Assembly: GCA_043816955.1 (NCBI GenBank)
Contig: JBDRHL010000051.1
Coordinates: 1-34,608, forward strand
Length of the DNA: 34,608 nucleotides
Direction of reading: 5' to 3'
Origin: JBDRHL01 sp043816955
GTDB taxonomy: Bacteria; Planctomycetota; Phycisphaerae; Sedimentisphaerales; CAYZTY01
Position 1 is the first letter of the stretch. Each line of letters begins with the position of its first letter. This document shows, piece after piece, positions 17,879-27,134 of the stretch. The position numbers were made by a program, and so were the translations under genes. Under the pieces are notes generated by a model. That model had not been told where the DNA came from. It was given only the letters and a program-made list of their open reading frames with translations, and made no database searches.

Positions 17879-18697
17879 ATGAGCAAAACCAAAGTATACA
17901 GCCACAATAAAGGGTTTACTTTAGTTGAATTGCTTGTTGTTATCGCTATCATTGCTGTGCTTTTGTCGATTCTTGTTCCCGCACTTAACAAGGTGCGGAA
18001 CATGGCGATGAAGGTTGTCTGCGCAAGCAACGAAAAGCAGATCGGCCTTGCTTTCAATCTCTACACTCACGACTACGACGATCACCTTCCGCCTGCTGTT
18101 CAGGGCACTGAAGGATTTACGTACGATGAAGATGCTCCCGGCGGCATGGCCATGCATTCATGGGACAGAGTAATCGAGCCGTATGTTGCATCTACTCTGA
18201 AAAACAAAGGTGAGGACCGGGAGGTCAAAGGCAGAGACATTTTCGCCTGTCTGGCGGACAAACTGGAGCGAGCGACTTACCAGGATACCTATGAGTTTGT
18301 CGATGTCAGGAGGAAACGCAGCTATAGCATGGTGGTCTGGGACGCCCCGTGGCCCTACTGGCATCAGAGCCAGCGTATCGCAGAAGCTAAGCAGCCGGCC
18401 GAGAGATTTCTTGTATCAGAATGGTTTGGTCATACAAACGGCAGGTGGCTGCACTGGTACTCGGCTATTACACAAAGCATGTACTTGTGGGGATATCGTA
18501 ATTATGATCCGCCCGGCTATTTTACGCCGTCACCGTTCGAGTCAGATTACCATGGCAGGGGCTCCAATTTCCTTTTTCTTGATTTCCATGTTAAGTGGAT
18601 GCCGGCCATAGAGGCCATTAAGCCAAGCTGGTGGGGATGGGACACCACTTTTTCAACCCGCAAGCGTACCCCCGATACCGGATTTAAGCCGGGTTAA
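17879..18697 (+). CDS. Pseudopilin (type II secretion-like), 272 aa
   Basis: The N-terminus has a prepilin processing site: NKG|FTLVELL with Glu at the fifth mature position (E17), followed by one hydrophobic helix to about residue 35. The C-terminal part (GSNFLFLDFHVKWM) matches the planctomycete family of pseudopilins with an H-X9-DG-type domain, although the usual DG reads DF. ATG 17879 is chosen because GAGGTG lies five bases upstream; the frame from 17855 adds eight residues and lacks such a site. Genes of this type are common beside secreted glycan-degrading proteins in planctomycetes. The mature protein is probably part of a fibre or secretion pseudopilus; its cargo is unknown. Confidence 0.88.
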   Translation: MSKTKVYSHNKGFTLVELLVVIAIIAVLLSILVPALNKVRNMAMKVVCASNEKQIGLAFNLYTHDYDDHLPPAVQGTEGFTYDEDAPGGMAMHSWDRVIEPYVASTLKNKGEDREVKGRDIFACLADKLERATYQDTYEFVDVRRKRSYSMVVWDAPWPYWHQSQRIAEAKQPAERFLVSEWFGHTNGRWLHWYSAITQSMYLWGYRNYDPPGYFTPSPFESDYHGRGSNFLFLDFHVKWMPAIEAIKPSWWGWDTTFSTRKRTPDTGFKPG

Positions 18698-18775
18698 TCT
18701 TAGCCGATCACTCGCAAAACCATATTATAGTGTCAAATTCTGATTGCGGAAACAATATATCCAAAGAGATGTCGA

Positions 18776-21217
18776 ATGATCGAAGAAAAAACAAGTAAAA
18801 CACTACAAGAAAGAGAGGTAATAAGTTTTGCTTCTGCCGAAAAGGTGCTGGCTGAGAGGTATTTGCGTTTCAAACCGGATCTGTCAGGCAGACTTTCAAA
18901 ACATGATATGGTCTGGGGCGAACCGTCGGGGCCGCCTGCATCGTGGAAAGAGGGAGCTCCTGTTGGAAATGGCGACTTCGGCGCCTTGATCTATGGCTAT
19001 CCGGACAATCTTTCGTTTGTGCTGGGTAAAACCGATGTATGGGACAGAAGCGGCAAAAGGGAAAGTCGCTTTCCCAAAGGCACATTTAAGGAATTCAAAA
19101 AAACATATCTTGATGACGATGAAGATGCGTTTAAGCGTTTTTGCGATACCATAGACAACAACGCCAACGTACAGCATGCTACTACCGCCGGCATGTTTCG
19201 ATTACACATCCGTGACGCGGCGTCTATCGTATCGCCCGGTCTAAGGGTTTCACTTTGGGAGGGTGTTTCTCGCCTTCAGTTCAAGCCCTCAGGTATTGAA
19301 ACCGATCTTTGTATTTACGATGATACGTGTGTCGAGATGTTTGCCTCAAGAGAGTATAGGACAATTGCGATAAGAGTTGATCCTGCCAATTGCCCGCTCG
19401 GGCTGGTAGGATGGGAGCTTTCCAGGGATGCGCATCAGCCGCATCCGCCAGCCGTTGTAAACAGCGACGAAGAAATATCATGGCTTGAACAGAATTTTGT
19501 CACCGGCGAAAAATATATTATAGCATTTACAACTGTTGGATGCCAATCGCACGCGTTTGTCTGTGGAGATAGGCTTGTAGGAGATATTTGCCCGGACGGA
19601 TTAGAAAGGGTAATCATTTATCTGACGATCGTATCGAGTGACGATAATTCACACCTCCTTGAAGAAGCCAAGGCAAGACTGAAGCGGGCCCGGTCAGCAG
19701 GATTTGATAAGATCAGGCAGGAGCATGCTGCCTGGTGGGCGAATTACTGGCGAAAAGCATACGTTTGCATCGGTGATGCAGATGTTGAGAAGTGGTGGTA
19801 CACTTCGCTGTATCTGTCGGCCTCTACAATAGAGCCGGGATGTCAATCCCTGGGCTTACAGGGAGTTTGGATTAAGGAGAACGTCCCTGCCTGGTGGGGC
19901 GACTATCACAGCAACGTAAATCTTCAGGCCGAGTACTGGCAGCTTCTTACTTCGAATCGGGTGGAATATTTTGAACCTTATGTACGTCATCTTTTGAGCA
20001 TAGCCGAACAGTGCCGCAAGGACACTCAGAGATATTTTAACATGAGAGGAATTCGTTTCCCTCACGCTTGTACAATTGAGGGTTATGAGTTAACGACAAG
20101 TGGATGGGCCAACCTTGGGGTTTCAATTGGCGGATCGAGCTGGCTTACACAGCTTATCTGGCAGGTTTATCAGTATACAGAAGACATCAGTTTCCTGTGC
20201 GATATCGCTTATCCACTGCTGAAGGAAGTCGCCCAGTTTTACGAAGACTATCTTGTTTGGGACGACACAGACGAACGATGGGTGTTAGAACCTTCATTGC
20301 ACTTCGAAGCGTTGTGCCCCGGATTCAAGAGCTGGGGAAAGAACAGTTTGTACGAACTGACCCTTGTATATGGTGCTTTTCAACGTGCTATAGCCGCTGC
20401 CAAAAAGCTTCAGGTTGATGAGCCGTTGCAGAAAAAATGGGAAGATATATTGTCAAAACTTTCCGATTTCCCCACAACTCCCGACGGCAAAAGCTGGATC
20501 GCTTTCGAAGGCTTTGATGTACGCCAGTTCGGTTCGCATCAGTTCAGCGTGCCGCCCGCGTTCCCGGGCGAGCTTATAAGTCTGTGGCACGGTCCGCAGC
20601 ACTGGCGGGACCAGGCATTGGAAACCTTAAAACATCCGCTAAACTCCGGAAGCATGACCGGAAAACCATGGTGCGGCGGACAGGGAGTTCGTGAGCTTAT
20701 CCGCCTTGGATTTGTGGAACGGGCCTTTGAAGCAGCCAAATGGGTGCCCGTCAACGCTGAACATAGCTCCAGACCGATTAGCGAAAGAAATAATACTAAC
20801 GGTCTTAACCATAACTGGCGGACTCACTCTGTCCAGGCGGATCATGGGCTGGGTATGGCCAGTGTGCTTTCTGATATGCTTCTGCTTAACACAGGTGGTA
20901 CTTTGAGACTCTTTTCATGTTTTCCCGAAAATGTTTCTGCGGCGTTTCACAGCCTGCGTGCTCCGGGAGCATTTCTGGTATCCGCCGAAAAGAGAGATGA
21001 ACAGCTTGATTATGCGATAATCCAGAGTCTGGCGGGTAATACTTTGAAGATTGCCAACCCCTGGCAGGAACGGATACGGGCACGTGATATAGATTCCGAT
21101 GAGCTGCTTATAATTTCCGATGCCTGTGAGATTGAAATTCCAACCAGGCCCGGACAGGTTATAGTTCTGGATCGTCCCGAGATTCCGTATGAGTCGATCA
21201 AGGAAATCAGAATTTAA
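18776..21217 (+). CDS. GH95-like glycoside hydrolase, 813 aa
   Basis: The layout matches family GH95 (alpha-L-fucosidase/galactosidase): an N-terminal beta domain with PVGNGDFGALIYG near residues 62-74, an (alpha/alpha)6 barrel, and a C-terminal beta domain. The barrel has YHSNVNLQAEYW (N380 and N382, equivalent to the paired Asn that assist the catalytic water in GH95), a Glu-containing strand LEPS..FEA (E505/E511, candidate acid) and QADHGLGMASVLSDML (D689), which corresponds to the usual QIDGNFG...EML segment. There is no signal peptide, whereas GH95 enzymes are often exported, so it may act in the cytoplasm on imported sugars. ATG 18776 has AAAGAGAT upstream. The substrate may not be fucose, since the segments diverge. 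Confidence 0.8.
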   Translation: MIEEKTSKTLQEREVISFASAEKVLAERYLRFKPDLSGRLSKHDMVWGEPSGPPASWKEGAPVGNGDFGALIYGYPDNLSFVLGKTDVWDRSGKRESRFPKGTFKEFKKTYLDDDEDAFKRFCDTIDNNANVQHATTAGMFRLHIRDAASIVSPGLRVSLWEGVSRLQFKPSGIETDLCIYDDTCVEMFASREYRTIAIRVDPANCPLGLVGWELSRDAHQPHPPAVVNSDEEISWLEQNFVTGEKYIIAFTTVGCQSHAFVCGDRLVGDICPDGLERVIIYLTIVSSDDNSHLLEEAKARLKRARSAGFDKIRQEHAAWWANYWRKAYVCIGDADVEKWWYTSLYLSASTIEPGCQSLGLQGVWIKENVPAWWGDYHSNVNLQAEYWQLLTSNRVEYFEPYVRHLLSIAEQCRKDTQRYFNMRGIRFPHACTIEGYELTTSGWANLGVSIGGSSWLTQLIWQVYQYTEDISFLCDIAYPLLKEVAQFYEDYLVWDDTDERWVLEPSLHFEALCPGFKSWGKNSLYELTLVYGAFQRAIAAAKKLQVDEPLQKKWEDILSKLSDFPTTPDGKSWIAFEGFDVRQFGSHQFSVPPAFPGELISLWHGPQHWRDQALETLKHPLNSGSMTGKPWCGGQGVRELIRLGFVERAFEAAKWVPVNAEHSSRPISERNNTNGLNHNWRTHSVQADHGLGMASVLSDMLLLNTGGTLRLFSCFPENVSAAFHSLRAPGAFLVSAEKRDEQLDYAIIQSLAGNTLKIANPWQERIRARDIDSDELLIISDACEIEIPTRPGQVIVLDRPEIPYESIKEIRI

Positions 21218-21294
21218 TTGTAATTTAGAGAATTCAGGTATTGTGGATGATTAGAAAAAAGTTTTTACATGGCCATAAAGTAACTGGAGATATT

Positions 21295-24200
21295 ATGAAG
21301 TCCCTGAGACTAAAATTAATTTGCGAACTCTTTGTTGGTTTCATTCTTGTTTTTGCTTTGCCTTGTAATGCTGACGGCACAGAGCCTCCGTGGACGTCTG
21401 ATCCTGATACAGCCGCCTTGTTTCATTTCGATGAAAGTAATGTGAACAACGTAATTGATTCATCAGGCAATGGCGCTGTCTTTACGCCCGGCAGTACTGC
21501 GAGCATGACCACCGAGGGCATGTTCACCAACGCACTTAGCCTGGCGCCACGGACATCAACCAGTCAACCCAAAACAACAATTCAATTGCCGGGTGGTGTT
21601 ATGAACCCCGGCAGCTTCTGCATTGATTTGTGGTTCAGGATCAACAGCAGCGGCGCGCCTCCTGAAACGGCAAAGTACATTTTCTCAAGCTCAAACTGTT
21701 TTTTACGCTACAGATACAATGGTGCAAGGAATATGGTATTAAATTTCGGCTTAATTGCTGAAGACGAAACAGGTTTTGTGCGATGGATAGAGGTTTCTAC
21801 CAATGTCAACATTTTCAAGCCTCGGCCGAATACGTGGTATTATGTGGTTTGCAACTATGATGGAACCAAAATCAGTTTATATGTGGATGGAGCCTTAATA
21901 GATACAGCCGTAGCTACGGGCGTGATTTCCCATACATCCTATGTTCTTGGGGGAGTCGGCTGGGCAAATGAACTGAAAACTGAATTAGATGGTTATATTG
22001 ATGAATTGAGGTTCTCCAAAGTAGCCCGGCAGGGGTTCTATAAAAATCCAAAAATAGACATCCGCACATATCCGGCGGCTGGTAGCGGTCATGCAATAAT
22101 TTGGACCTATGACGCCAATGGCGCTGCCAGCCCGGCCCGTTTGGAGATGACTGTGCTTGACAGCCAAAGCCAGGTTGTCTCAGATGCAAACAACCTATTG
22201 CCGGGCCAGCTTCCCGCGGAAACATGGCTGCCTTTGAGTATTCTTGAAAATGACGCCAATTACACTGTTGAGGTCAGCATAGTTGGTGATGATGGATTCG
22301 GCACAGCTTGCGAATCTGTCGAATTTCATATGCCTGAGCGTCCTGAATGGGCCGACACGAATGCGGGGGAACTTAACGGAACAGTGCTTGAGCCCTGGAC
22401 ACCCATAGAGGCTAACGGGACCGCTATATCCTGCTGGGGTCGAACTTATGACCTTGGAGATTCATTGCTGCCTGTGTCAATCATTTCCAGCGGTCATCAA
22501 ATTACCTCTGACAGACTCGGATTTACAGTCGGCCATGGTGGTGCGACGGAAACCCTAGATCATGCTCAATCACCGGCATCTATTACCGTAAGTCCGACAG
22601 GTGATATCGCAGAGTTTTCTGCTTCGGCAACTTCGAGTTATTGTGACGTTAATATAGCAGGTACGCTTGAATTTGACGGCTTTATGACATTTGACGTAAC
22701 TATTTTGCCCAACCAGCCGATCGATACTTTTACACTTGATATCCCGTTAACAAATGAACTGGCTAAGTATATTCAGCCGACACAAAGCACGGCCTATGGA
22801 GATCCAGCCGGGACAATTCCCGATACCGGCACAACATACTATTCACTTAACGACTACTGGGATTGGAGAATTAACTCGACGTGGATTTGTAATGGACAGG
22901 CAGGGTTCTTTTTTATCGTTGACTCTTCAGAATATATCAAGACTGACAATGATCCGGAGATCAAGCTCGTACGGCGAGGCGCTGACACACTTGTCAGTAT
23001 CCGGCTTTATGACTCGGCTGAAAGTTTCAACAGCGAACGGCATTATCGTTTCCGTCTCCAGGCCACCCCGATAAGGCCGTTCAACCCTGATTGGCATGAG
23101 ACAGGCTGTATGACTATGACGGGCCTTAACTGGGGTATTAACGTTACGCCCCTCGAAGATGATACGGTCCTGTCTTTGTCAATGGCTATGGCTACTTATG
23201 CACCGCAGGGAATGTTTGAGATAATCGTTAACAATAAAAATAACCTCAAGGAAATCATTGAAATGCCTTATCCTCACTGGGGCGCTAATGAAAAAATCGG
23301 GAGAATCACCGATGCTTCGCAGGAAATATCGCTGCTCTTCCAGAAAGAATACTCGCGGAACGCTATGGTCCTTCAAACACCATGGGGTTCAATCTGGGAG
23401 CCGAACAATTGTCCCTGGGAGCCGAATGAAACACACAAACTCGCGTTTACATGGGGCGACAAACTGCGTTTCTACGTTGATGGCGCATTGCAGGGGTCGC
23501 TGTCGGTTACCGGGCTTCCAATGCAGTACCCTTCCTGTAAGCTCGGCTCTGTTAGTGCACGCTATATTATGAAGCAGCTTCGCGTATCAAAAGTAGTAGA
23601 TATAAATTCACTTTCAAGCATCGATCCTATGCCGCAGACCCCAGATACTATACTGATTTATAACAATGAACTTGACCTGCGCAGCGATGCTCAGACCCCG
23701 CTGCACGAAGCTAGGGACCTTGGCATCAAGGCAATGAACATATTCGAAAGCTGGTGCCAGAACGAGAGCGGAGGTGTGTCGATATATGAGCCATTAGTAC
23801 GAAACATCGTCGAAGACTGCCACCGACTTGGCATGAAGGTTTATATTTATTTTGGATTCCAGATGGCCGATGTCCCTGAATTTGCCGATATGATTTATGA
23901 GTGCAGAAGTGGTGCTTATCGGCCCGCTGATTATTATTCACCCCAAAGCCAGTATTGTTATCATGTCAGCTACGGCGGCCCATATCAGGAATACCTTCTT
24001 TATCATATGAAACGTTTGAAAGAAAAAATGGGCATAGACGGGGTCTATCTCGATGGCTCAATCTCGATCATCGGTAGTGATAATCCCGCCTTCGGCTGTG
24101 GTTTCGTCGATGTTGATGGGAATCGCCAGGTTACAATACCAATCGACCGCATCCGCAGTTTCGCAAAACGAATCAATAACCTGTTTGTTCAGGACGGCGG

Positions 24201-25029
24201 TATTATTTATGCGCATCTCGGTATCAGCCCGCCTACAATGGGCTTTGCCACAAATATTTTCTACGGCGAGCATGTGGGCTTTCTGAATCCATGGGAAAGT
24301 GTGATGGATCGAATTCCTCTCAATACCGCTCAGACCGTTTATAACAGCAACAATACAGGCGTACCAGTAATACTTTGCCTGCATAACGCATGGCCTCATC
24401 TTCGATATATCGTGCCGAACTGGTATGCGCTCGCCTCCGCGTGGGGTGATATACACCGCATCTTCCTGCCATCGCTTCTGGAAACACCAATGGCCGACGA
24501 GATGGTTGATATGATAGTAAAGAAACATAAACTGGACGAGTTTGGAGCCGATGAATCTGAGTGGATTCCATACTGGCAGACCGAAGGCTCGATTATTACC
24601 CAGCCGGCAGACACATTTAAGGTCAGCGGATATCGCCGGGTTGACGGGGCTGTGGTATGTGCGATTATGAACAATACCGGCCAGCAGGCTAATGGATGGG
24701 TGGACTTATGCGGAACAGCACTTCAGCCAAGGCCGGGCCAGACATGTCAGCAGCTTGTCAGCGGCGATCCGGTTACCTTCGCGGATAATAAAATCTATGT
24801 TGATATCCCCGCCTATGAAGGTCTGCTTGTACGCATAGGCGGCGAATATCCTGTAGCTGATTTGAGTCACGATTGGTGTATCGATTTCAATGACTTGGCC
24901 GTGTTCACCTTACAATGGCTCGAAAGCGGCTCCATAATCGATGCTGATTTTAATCAGGATGGTAACGTTGATCTCGTTGATTTGTCCGTATTTTGCGATT
25001 ACTGGCTGACATGTGACATGCCTTGGTGA
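21295..25029 (+). CDS. Secreted LamG/GH123-like protein with dockerin-like tail, 1244 aa
   Basis: Paralogue of the proteins encoded at 7283 and 27131. Signal peptide 1-26; ATG 21295 is chosen for TGGAGA four bases upstream and the signal peptide that follows directly, whereas an open frame from 21241 puts 18 extra residues in front. Domains: LamG 35-250; beta domain 250-345; GH123 N-terminal/DUF6067-like 350-595 (EPWTPIEANG, ATPIRPFNPDW); LamG-like 597-765; TIM-barrel-like 781-1090 with SYGGPYQEYLLYHMKRL and GIDGVYLDG; a beta domain to about 1185; two dockerin-like loops at the end (DFNDLAVFTLQWL and DFNQDGNVDLVDL...YWL). The tail suggests incorporation into a surface complex. Probably a glycan hydrolase; the bond cut is unknown. 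Confidence 0.85.
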   Translation: MKSLRLKLICELFVGFILVFALPCNADGTEPPWTSDPDTAALFHFDESNVNNVIDSSGNGAVFTPGSTASMTTEGMFTNALSLAPRTSTSQPKTTIQLPGGVMNPGSFCIDLWFRINSSGAPPETAKYIFSSSNCFLRYRYNGARNMVLNFGLIAEDETGFVRWIEVSTNVNIFKPRPNTWYYVVCNYDGTKISLYVDGALIDTAVATGVISHTSYVLGGVGWANELKTELDGYIDELRFSKVARQGFYKNPKIDIRTYPAAGSGHAIIWTYDANGAASPARLEMTVLDSQSQVVSDANNLLPGQLPAETWLPLSILENDANYTVEVSIVGDDGFGTACESVEFHMPERPEWADTNAGELNGTVLEPWTPIEANGTAISCWGRTYDLGDSLLPVSIISSGHQITSDRLGFTVGHGGATETLDHAQSPASITVSPTGDIAEFSASATSSYCDVNIAGTLEFDGFMTFDVTILPNQPIDTFTLDIPLTNELAKYIQPTQSTAYGDPAGTIPDTGTTYYSLNDYWDWRINSTWICNGQAGFFFIVDSSEYIKTDNDPEIKLVRRGADTLVSIRLYDSAESFNSERHYRFRLQATPIRPFNPDWHETGCMTMTGLNWGINVTPLEDDTVLSLSMAMATYAPQGMFEIIVNNKNNLKEIIEMPYPHWGANEKIGRITDASQEISLLFQKEYSRNAMVLQTPWGSIWEPNNCPWEPNETHKLAFTWGDKLRFYVDGALQGSLSVTGLPMQYPSCKLGSVSARYIMKQLRVSKVVDINSLSSIDPMPQTPDTILIYNNELDLRSDAQTPLHEARDLGIKAMNIFESWCQNESGGVSIYEPLVRNIVEDCHRLGMKVYIYFGFQMADVPEFADMIYECRSGAYRPADYYSPQSQYCYHVSYGGPYQEYLLYHMKRLKEKMGIDGVYLDGSISIIGSDNPAFGCGFVDVDGNRQVTIPIDRIRSFAKRINNLFVQDGGIIYAHLGISPPTMGFATNIFYGEHVGFLNPWESVMDRIPLNTAQTVYNSNNTGVPVILCLHNAWPHLRYIVPNWYALASAWGDIHRIFLPSLLETPMADEMVDMIVKKHKLDEFGADESEWIPYWQTEGSIITQPADTFKVSGYRRVDGAVVCAIMNNTGQQANGWVDLCGTALQPRPGQTCQQLVSGDPVTFADNKIYVDIPAYEGLLVRIGGEYPVADLSHDWCIDFNDLAVFTLQWLESGSIIDADFNQDGNVDLVDLSVFCDYWLTCDMPW

Positions 25030-25031
25030 GC

Positions 25032-25094
25032 ATGGATGGTTTTGAACCTGGCTACGGATTTGAAAATAGTTCCTGGACCGTATTCAATCCATAA
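25032..25094 (+). other. Short frame resembling a lost secreted-domain fragment
   Basis: A 20-codon frame from ATG 25032 reads MDGFEPGYGFENSSWTVFNP. FE.....F...SW resembles the start of a carbohydrate-binding or jelly-roll domain common in these secreted proteins, in a different frame from the gene that stops three bases earlier. It may be a leftover from a longer C-terminus. No ribosome site is seen. Confidence 0.25.
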
Positions 25095-25151
25095 TATCGG
25101 TGCAGTTCTTTCCTGGCAATTTTCTAACTACCGAAGGAGAAATGCTTAAAA

Positions 25152-27134
25152 ATGAATATGAATTGGATTGATTGGGGCATTGTCGGCGGATTGCTTGTTT
25201 TACTTACTTTGCAGGCCTTATGGACCAGAAAATATATGAAGAGCGTTGCGGATTTTCTCGCTGCCGGTCGATGTGCCCGCCGATATATGCTCAGTATAGC
25301 CGACGGCATGGCTGCACTTGGTGCTATTACCATTCTGGGAATGTTCGAGGTATATTACGAGGCCGGATTTACAACTCTGTGGTGGGGAGTGATGACTACT
25401 ATTGTTTATCTGATAATTACTCTTTCGGGCTGGGTAATATATCGCTACAGACAGACCAGGGCGATGACTTTGGCGCAATTTTTCGAGATAAGATACAGCA
25501 GAAACTTCCGCATCTTTGCGGGTATAATTTCCTTTGGATCAGGCATAGTTAATTTCGGACTTTTCCCGGCAGTGGGTGCTCACTTCTTCATCTACTTCTG
25601 TGAATTGCCTCAGGCTGTTAACATACTAGGGTTTGGAATTCCAATCTTCCCGTTTACGGTTTTTATTTTGCTCGCTATGGCACTGTTTTTCACATTCATA
25701 GGCGGCCAAATCGCTGTTATGGTAACTGATTTCGCTCAGGGTCTGTTCTGTAACATAGCCTTAATTATTATCATGGTCATAATTTTCAGACTGTTTGACT
25801 GGTCGAAAATACTTGAAGCACTGTCGACCGCTCCTGCCGATGCTTCCATGATTAACCCTTTTCATGTGAGCAAAACGAAAACATTTAATTTCTGGTATTT
25901 TTTGACATTCGCCATCTATGCATTTTATAGCTATTTGTCATGGCAGGGAGCTGCCGGTTATAATTGTTCCGCTTTAACACCGCATGAAGCGAGGATGGGA
26001 AAAATACTGGGGAACTGGCGATGGATTGTTCTTACACTACTGCTCCTGATGCTCCCGATTGCCGCTTACACCCTGATGCATCATCCGGATTTTGCCGGAC
26101 AGGCTGACTCTGTCAGGCAGGTATTAAGCGGTATCGACAACGATGCTGTACGCTCACGGGTAATCGTACCACTTGCATTATCCAGAATTCTGCCGACAGG
26201 CATTTTAGGCTGTTTCTGTGCGGTGATATTCGCGGCATTTATCAGCACACATGATACATACCTGCATTCATGGGGAAGCATCTTTATCCAGGATGTCATT
26301 ATGCCGTTCCGAAAGAAACCATTTGAAAACAAACAACACATGATCCTTCTTCGCCTGTCAATCTTAGCTGTAGCGGTCTTTGTTTTCCTCTGGGCAATCT
26401 TTTTCAAGCCGACTCAGAATATTTACCTTTACTTTGCAATTACCGGCGCCATATACGCCGGTGCCGGAGCGGCTATAATCGGGGGTCTGTATTGGAAGCT
26501 GGGCACAACTTTAGCCGCATGGTGCGCTATGATCGTCGGCCTGACATTCGGTGTCGGCGGTATTGTCATTAAACAGATAAACCCCGATTTCTTCGTGAAT
26601 GAGCAATGGATGCTGTTTATTACTATGGTCAGTGCAAGCATAACCTATGTTCTTGTTTCATTGCTTGGGAAAAAAAACGATTTCAATATGGATCGCATGC
26701 TTCATCGAGGCAAATATGCAGACGAGGATGATGCCTCAAAAATTATCGGGATACCTCCGCGGGGACTCAAAGCCTTATTCAGTATGAGCAAAGAATTTAC
26801 ACGGAGCGATAAAGCGATTTATGTTCTTGTCACGGCCTGGGCAATCGCATGGGCGGCTCTATTTATCTTTGGTACCATTTACCAGATAATCTTTGGGATT
26901 AAAACCGAGATTTGGGCAAAATTCTGGCATTTCTATGTTATTTTAGGTTTTGTTCTGGGCATTGGCACGTTGGTATGGTTCACAATTGGTGGAATACGGG
27001 ATATGAAAGATATGTATCGTATTTTGGGTTCAGCCCAAAGAGACTACAGCGATGACGGAACGGTAACTCACGACAATGAGCGTTCTGAGAACAATCAATT
27101 AACGGAACAAATTTTGGAAGGAATTCAGAAATGA
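25152..27134 (+). CDS. Sodium:solute symporter (SSS family), 660 aa
   Basis: A polytopic membrane protein with about 13-15 hydrophobic helices, as in the SSS/SLC5 family. Family features: an early ADFLAAGR segment after the first helix, SIADGMAALG, LAQFFEIRYSRNFR at the end of helix 3, and GGQIAVMVTDFAQG around residue 190, a segment typical of Na+/sugar symporters. The C-terminal part from about residue 520 is longer than usual and ends in a charged tail. ATG 25152 lies twelve bases after AAGGAG; a closer ATG at 25142 opens only a 9-codon frame overlapping this start. Its last bases overlap the next gene (ATGA), so the symporter and the LamG/GH123-like gene at 27131 are translated together. 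Substrate probably a sugar released by the secreted enzymes. Confidence 0.92.
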   Translation: MNMNWIDWGIVGGLLVLLTLQALWTRKYMKSVADFLAAGRCARRYMLSIADGMAALGAITILGMFEVYYEAGFTTLWWGVMTTIVYLIITLSGWVIYRYRQTRAMTLAQFFEIRYSRNFRIFAGIISFGSGIVNFGLFPAVGAHFFIYFCELPQAVNILGFGIPIFPFTVFILLAMALFFTFIGGQIAVMVTDFAQGLFCNIALIIIMVIIFRLFDWSKILEALSTAPADASMINPFHVSKTKTFNFWYFLTFAIYAFYSYLSWQGAAGYNCSALTPHEARMGKILGNWRWIVLTLLLLMLPIAAYTLMHHPDFAGQADSVRQVLSGIDNDAVRSRVIVPLALSRILPTGILGCFCAVIFAAFISTHDTYLHSWGSIFIQDVIMPFRKKPFENKQHMILLRLSILAVAVFVFLWAIFFKPTQNIYLYFAITGAIYAGAGAAIIGGLYWKLGTTLAAWCAMIVGLTFGVGGIVIKQINPDFFVNEQWMLFITMVSASITYVLVSLLGKKNDFNMDRMLHRGKYADEDDASKIIGIPPRGLKALFSMSKEFTRSDKAIYVLVTAWAIAWAALFIFGTIYQIIFGIKTEIWAKFWHFYVILGFVLGIGTLVWFTIGGIRDMKDMYRILGSAQRDYSDDGTVTHDNERSENNQLTEQILEGIQK

